Assembly: GCA_963709505.1 (NCBI GenBank)
Contig: CAVPXC010000034.1
Coordinates: forward strand, 1 to 53,946
DNA from: CAVPXC01 sp963709505
Lineage (GTDB): Bacteria > Chloroflexota > Anaerolineae > JAAEKA01
Direction of reading: 5' to 3'
DNA length: 53,946 nucleotides
The notes under the pieces were generated by a model. It worked only from the letters and a program-made list of their open reading frames with translations. It searched no databases and was not told the DNA's origin. Positions 52,929 through 53,946 of this stretch are shown here, piece after piece. The translations under genes were made by a program, and so were the position numbers. The first letter of the stretch is position 1. Each line of letters begins with the position of its first letter.

Positions 52929-53946
52929 ATGACCAACGAAGTTTTCTTGCGGGATGTGACCAAAGACGATCTCCCCGTCTTCTTCGAGCAGCAACTGGAC
53001 AAAGACGCCAACTTCATGGCCGCGTTCACGGCCAAGGATCCAACGGATCGCGCGGCCTTCATGGCGCACTGGGCCAAGATCCAGGCCGACCTGGGCATCA
53101 CGATCAGGACGATCCTGGTCGATGGGCAGGTGGCCGGTCACGTCTTGGTGCATGGCTTGTTCGGCGAGCCGGAGGTCAGCTACTGGATCGGTAAGGCGTT
53201 TTGGGGCAAAGGCGTTGCCAGCCAGGCGCTTGCGCAATTTCTCGACCAAGTCCCCGTGCGGCCGCTCCGCGCCCGTGTGGCCAAAGACAACCTCGCCTCG
53301 CTCCGAGTCCTGGAAAAGTGCGGCTTCACGATCAGCGGCGAGGACAAGGGTTTCGCCAACGCCCGCGGGGTGGAGGTCGAGGAATTCATTCTGAACCTAT
53401 TACTCTCTCCCGCAATCGATCCACCCGGCTCGTCGGACTACGATCCTGCCACAATCAGCCAACACTTCGACGACTTCGGCGTGAGCGAATGGGAGCGCCT
53501 GGTGCGCACGCCGGCCGACGAGGTGAGCCTGCACGTGCATAGCCAGCTGCTCGCCAAGCACCTCGCCAAAGGCCAACGGGTGCTCGAAATCGGCGCGGGC
53601 GCGGGGCGGTTTACGCAGATCCTGGCGACGCTCGATGCGGCCATCGTGGTCGCAGACATTTCCCCCGTGCAGCTCGAGCTCAACAAGCGCTTTGCCGCCG
53701 AATATGACTTCGATCACGCGGTCGAGGCCTGGCAGCAAGCCGATATCTGCGACTTGTCAGCCTGGGAGTCGGGCTCATTCGACGCGGTCGTCGCCTACGG
53801 CGGGCCATTCAGCTACGTGCTCGACCGTCGCGACGTGGCCCTGGCCGAGTGCGTCCGCGTCCTGCGGCCGGGCGGTCTGCTCTTCGCTAGCGTGATGTCG
53901 CTATGGGGAACCGTCCATGCCAGGCTGCCGGGCGTTCTGGCTGCGC
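52929..53946 (+). CDS. GNAT acetyltransferase fused to SAM methyltransferase, 3' partial
   Basis: At least 339 residues, open to the window end. Residues 1-158 are a GNAT domain: DLPVFFEQQLDKDANFMAAF, VSYWIGKAFWGKGVASQALA (acetyl-CoA loop) and NLASLRVLEKCGFTISGED. After a short linker, residues from about 170 are a class I methyltransferase: HFDDFGVSEWERLVRTPADE, RVLEIGAGAGRFTQILATLD (SAM loop), AAIVVADISPVQLELNK, and ALAECVRVLRPGGLLFASVM. I checked the frame codon by codon and found no break between domains, so this is a true fusion. It could modify one small molecule or peptide twice. Confidence 0.85.
   Translation, partial: MTNEVFLRDVTKDDLPVFFEQQLDKDANFMAAFTAKDPTDRAAFMAHWAKIQADLGITIRTILVDGQVAGHVLVHGLFGEPEVSYWIGKAFWGKGVASQALAQFLDQVPVRPLRARVAKDNLASLRVLEKCGFTISGEDKGFANARGVEVEEFILNLLLSPAIDPPGSSDYDPATISQHFDDFGVSEWERLVRTPADEVSLHVHSQLLAKHLAKGQRVLEIGAGAGRFTQILATLDAAIVVADISPVQLELNKRFAAEYDFDHAVEAWQQADICDLSAWESGSFDAVVAYGGPFSYVLDRRDVALAECVRVLRPGGLLFASVMSLWGTVHARLPGVLAA

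Overview
The window looks like a GC-rich Chloroflexota chromosome, probably Anaerolineae- or Caldilinea-like. The signs are a BTAD/SARP regulator, lipoproteins with long Pro/Thr linkers after an LVAC lipobox, an ECF sigma/DUF5667/DUF5666 cluster, DUF4058, an F420-type luciferase-like oxidoreductase, several DUF433/DUF5615/YgiT toxin-antitoxin pairs and many short intergenic palindromes. This assignment is inference from gene content. No rRNA, tRNA, transposase or CRISPR array was seen.

Layout. 1-1.6 kb: end of an M3 peptidase and an LLM oxidoreductase. 1.6-4.1 kb: a four-gene operon led by a small FtsK-like ATPase, behind a strong promoter whose spacer holds a LexA-like box. 4.1-7.6 kb: minus-strand housekeeping operon yqeY-pgpH-ybeY-dgkA. 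8-13.8 kb: cell-surface sugar genes (two GT4, one GT9, DUF4058, a methyltransferase). 14.2-15.0 kb: a small SARP-type activator. 15.2-30.8 kb: two tandem operons of secreted, mostly lipid-anchored, multidomain hydrolases. 30.9-36 kb: toxin-antitoxin modules, asd and a HAD-like gene. 36-42.4 kb: DUF1015, WD40, a membrane-subtilase fusion and an M19 dipeptidase. 42.5-46.4 kb: ECF sigma cluster. 46.6-54 kb: DrrAB-type ABC exporter, esterase, P-loop protein, DAO oxidoreductase, and GNAT and methyltransferase genes.

The most striking system is at 14.2-30.8 kb. The SARP-type regulator is transcribed away from operon 1. Operon 1 (15235-24903) and operon 2 (25222-30684) each start at an almost identical promoter carrying three TTGACnn heptamers at exact 11-bp steps. 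The last heptamer lies exactly 8 bp before the -10, which is the classical SARP operator geometry. The products are modular: a repeated signal-peptide/linker head joined to shuffled catalytic domains (NTF2-like plus nucleoside hydrolase; PAF-acetylhydrolase-like plus beta-propeller plus beta-lactamase; alpha/beta hydrolase plus beta-lactamase; double alpha/beta hydrolase; metallo-beta-lactamase).

A second theme is intergenic repeats. Seven arrays of 7-bp tandem repeats, each of a different heptamer, sit between co-directional genes. Several palindrome families sit on gene ends, and many of these repeats contain the stop codon of the gene before them.

Quality warning: about 22 single-base frame breaks interrupt otherwise well-conserved genes, 19 of them between 7.3 and 26 kb. 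Most look like assembly or sequencing indels. Coordinates for those genes span the whole reconstructed gene.
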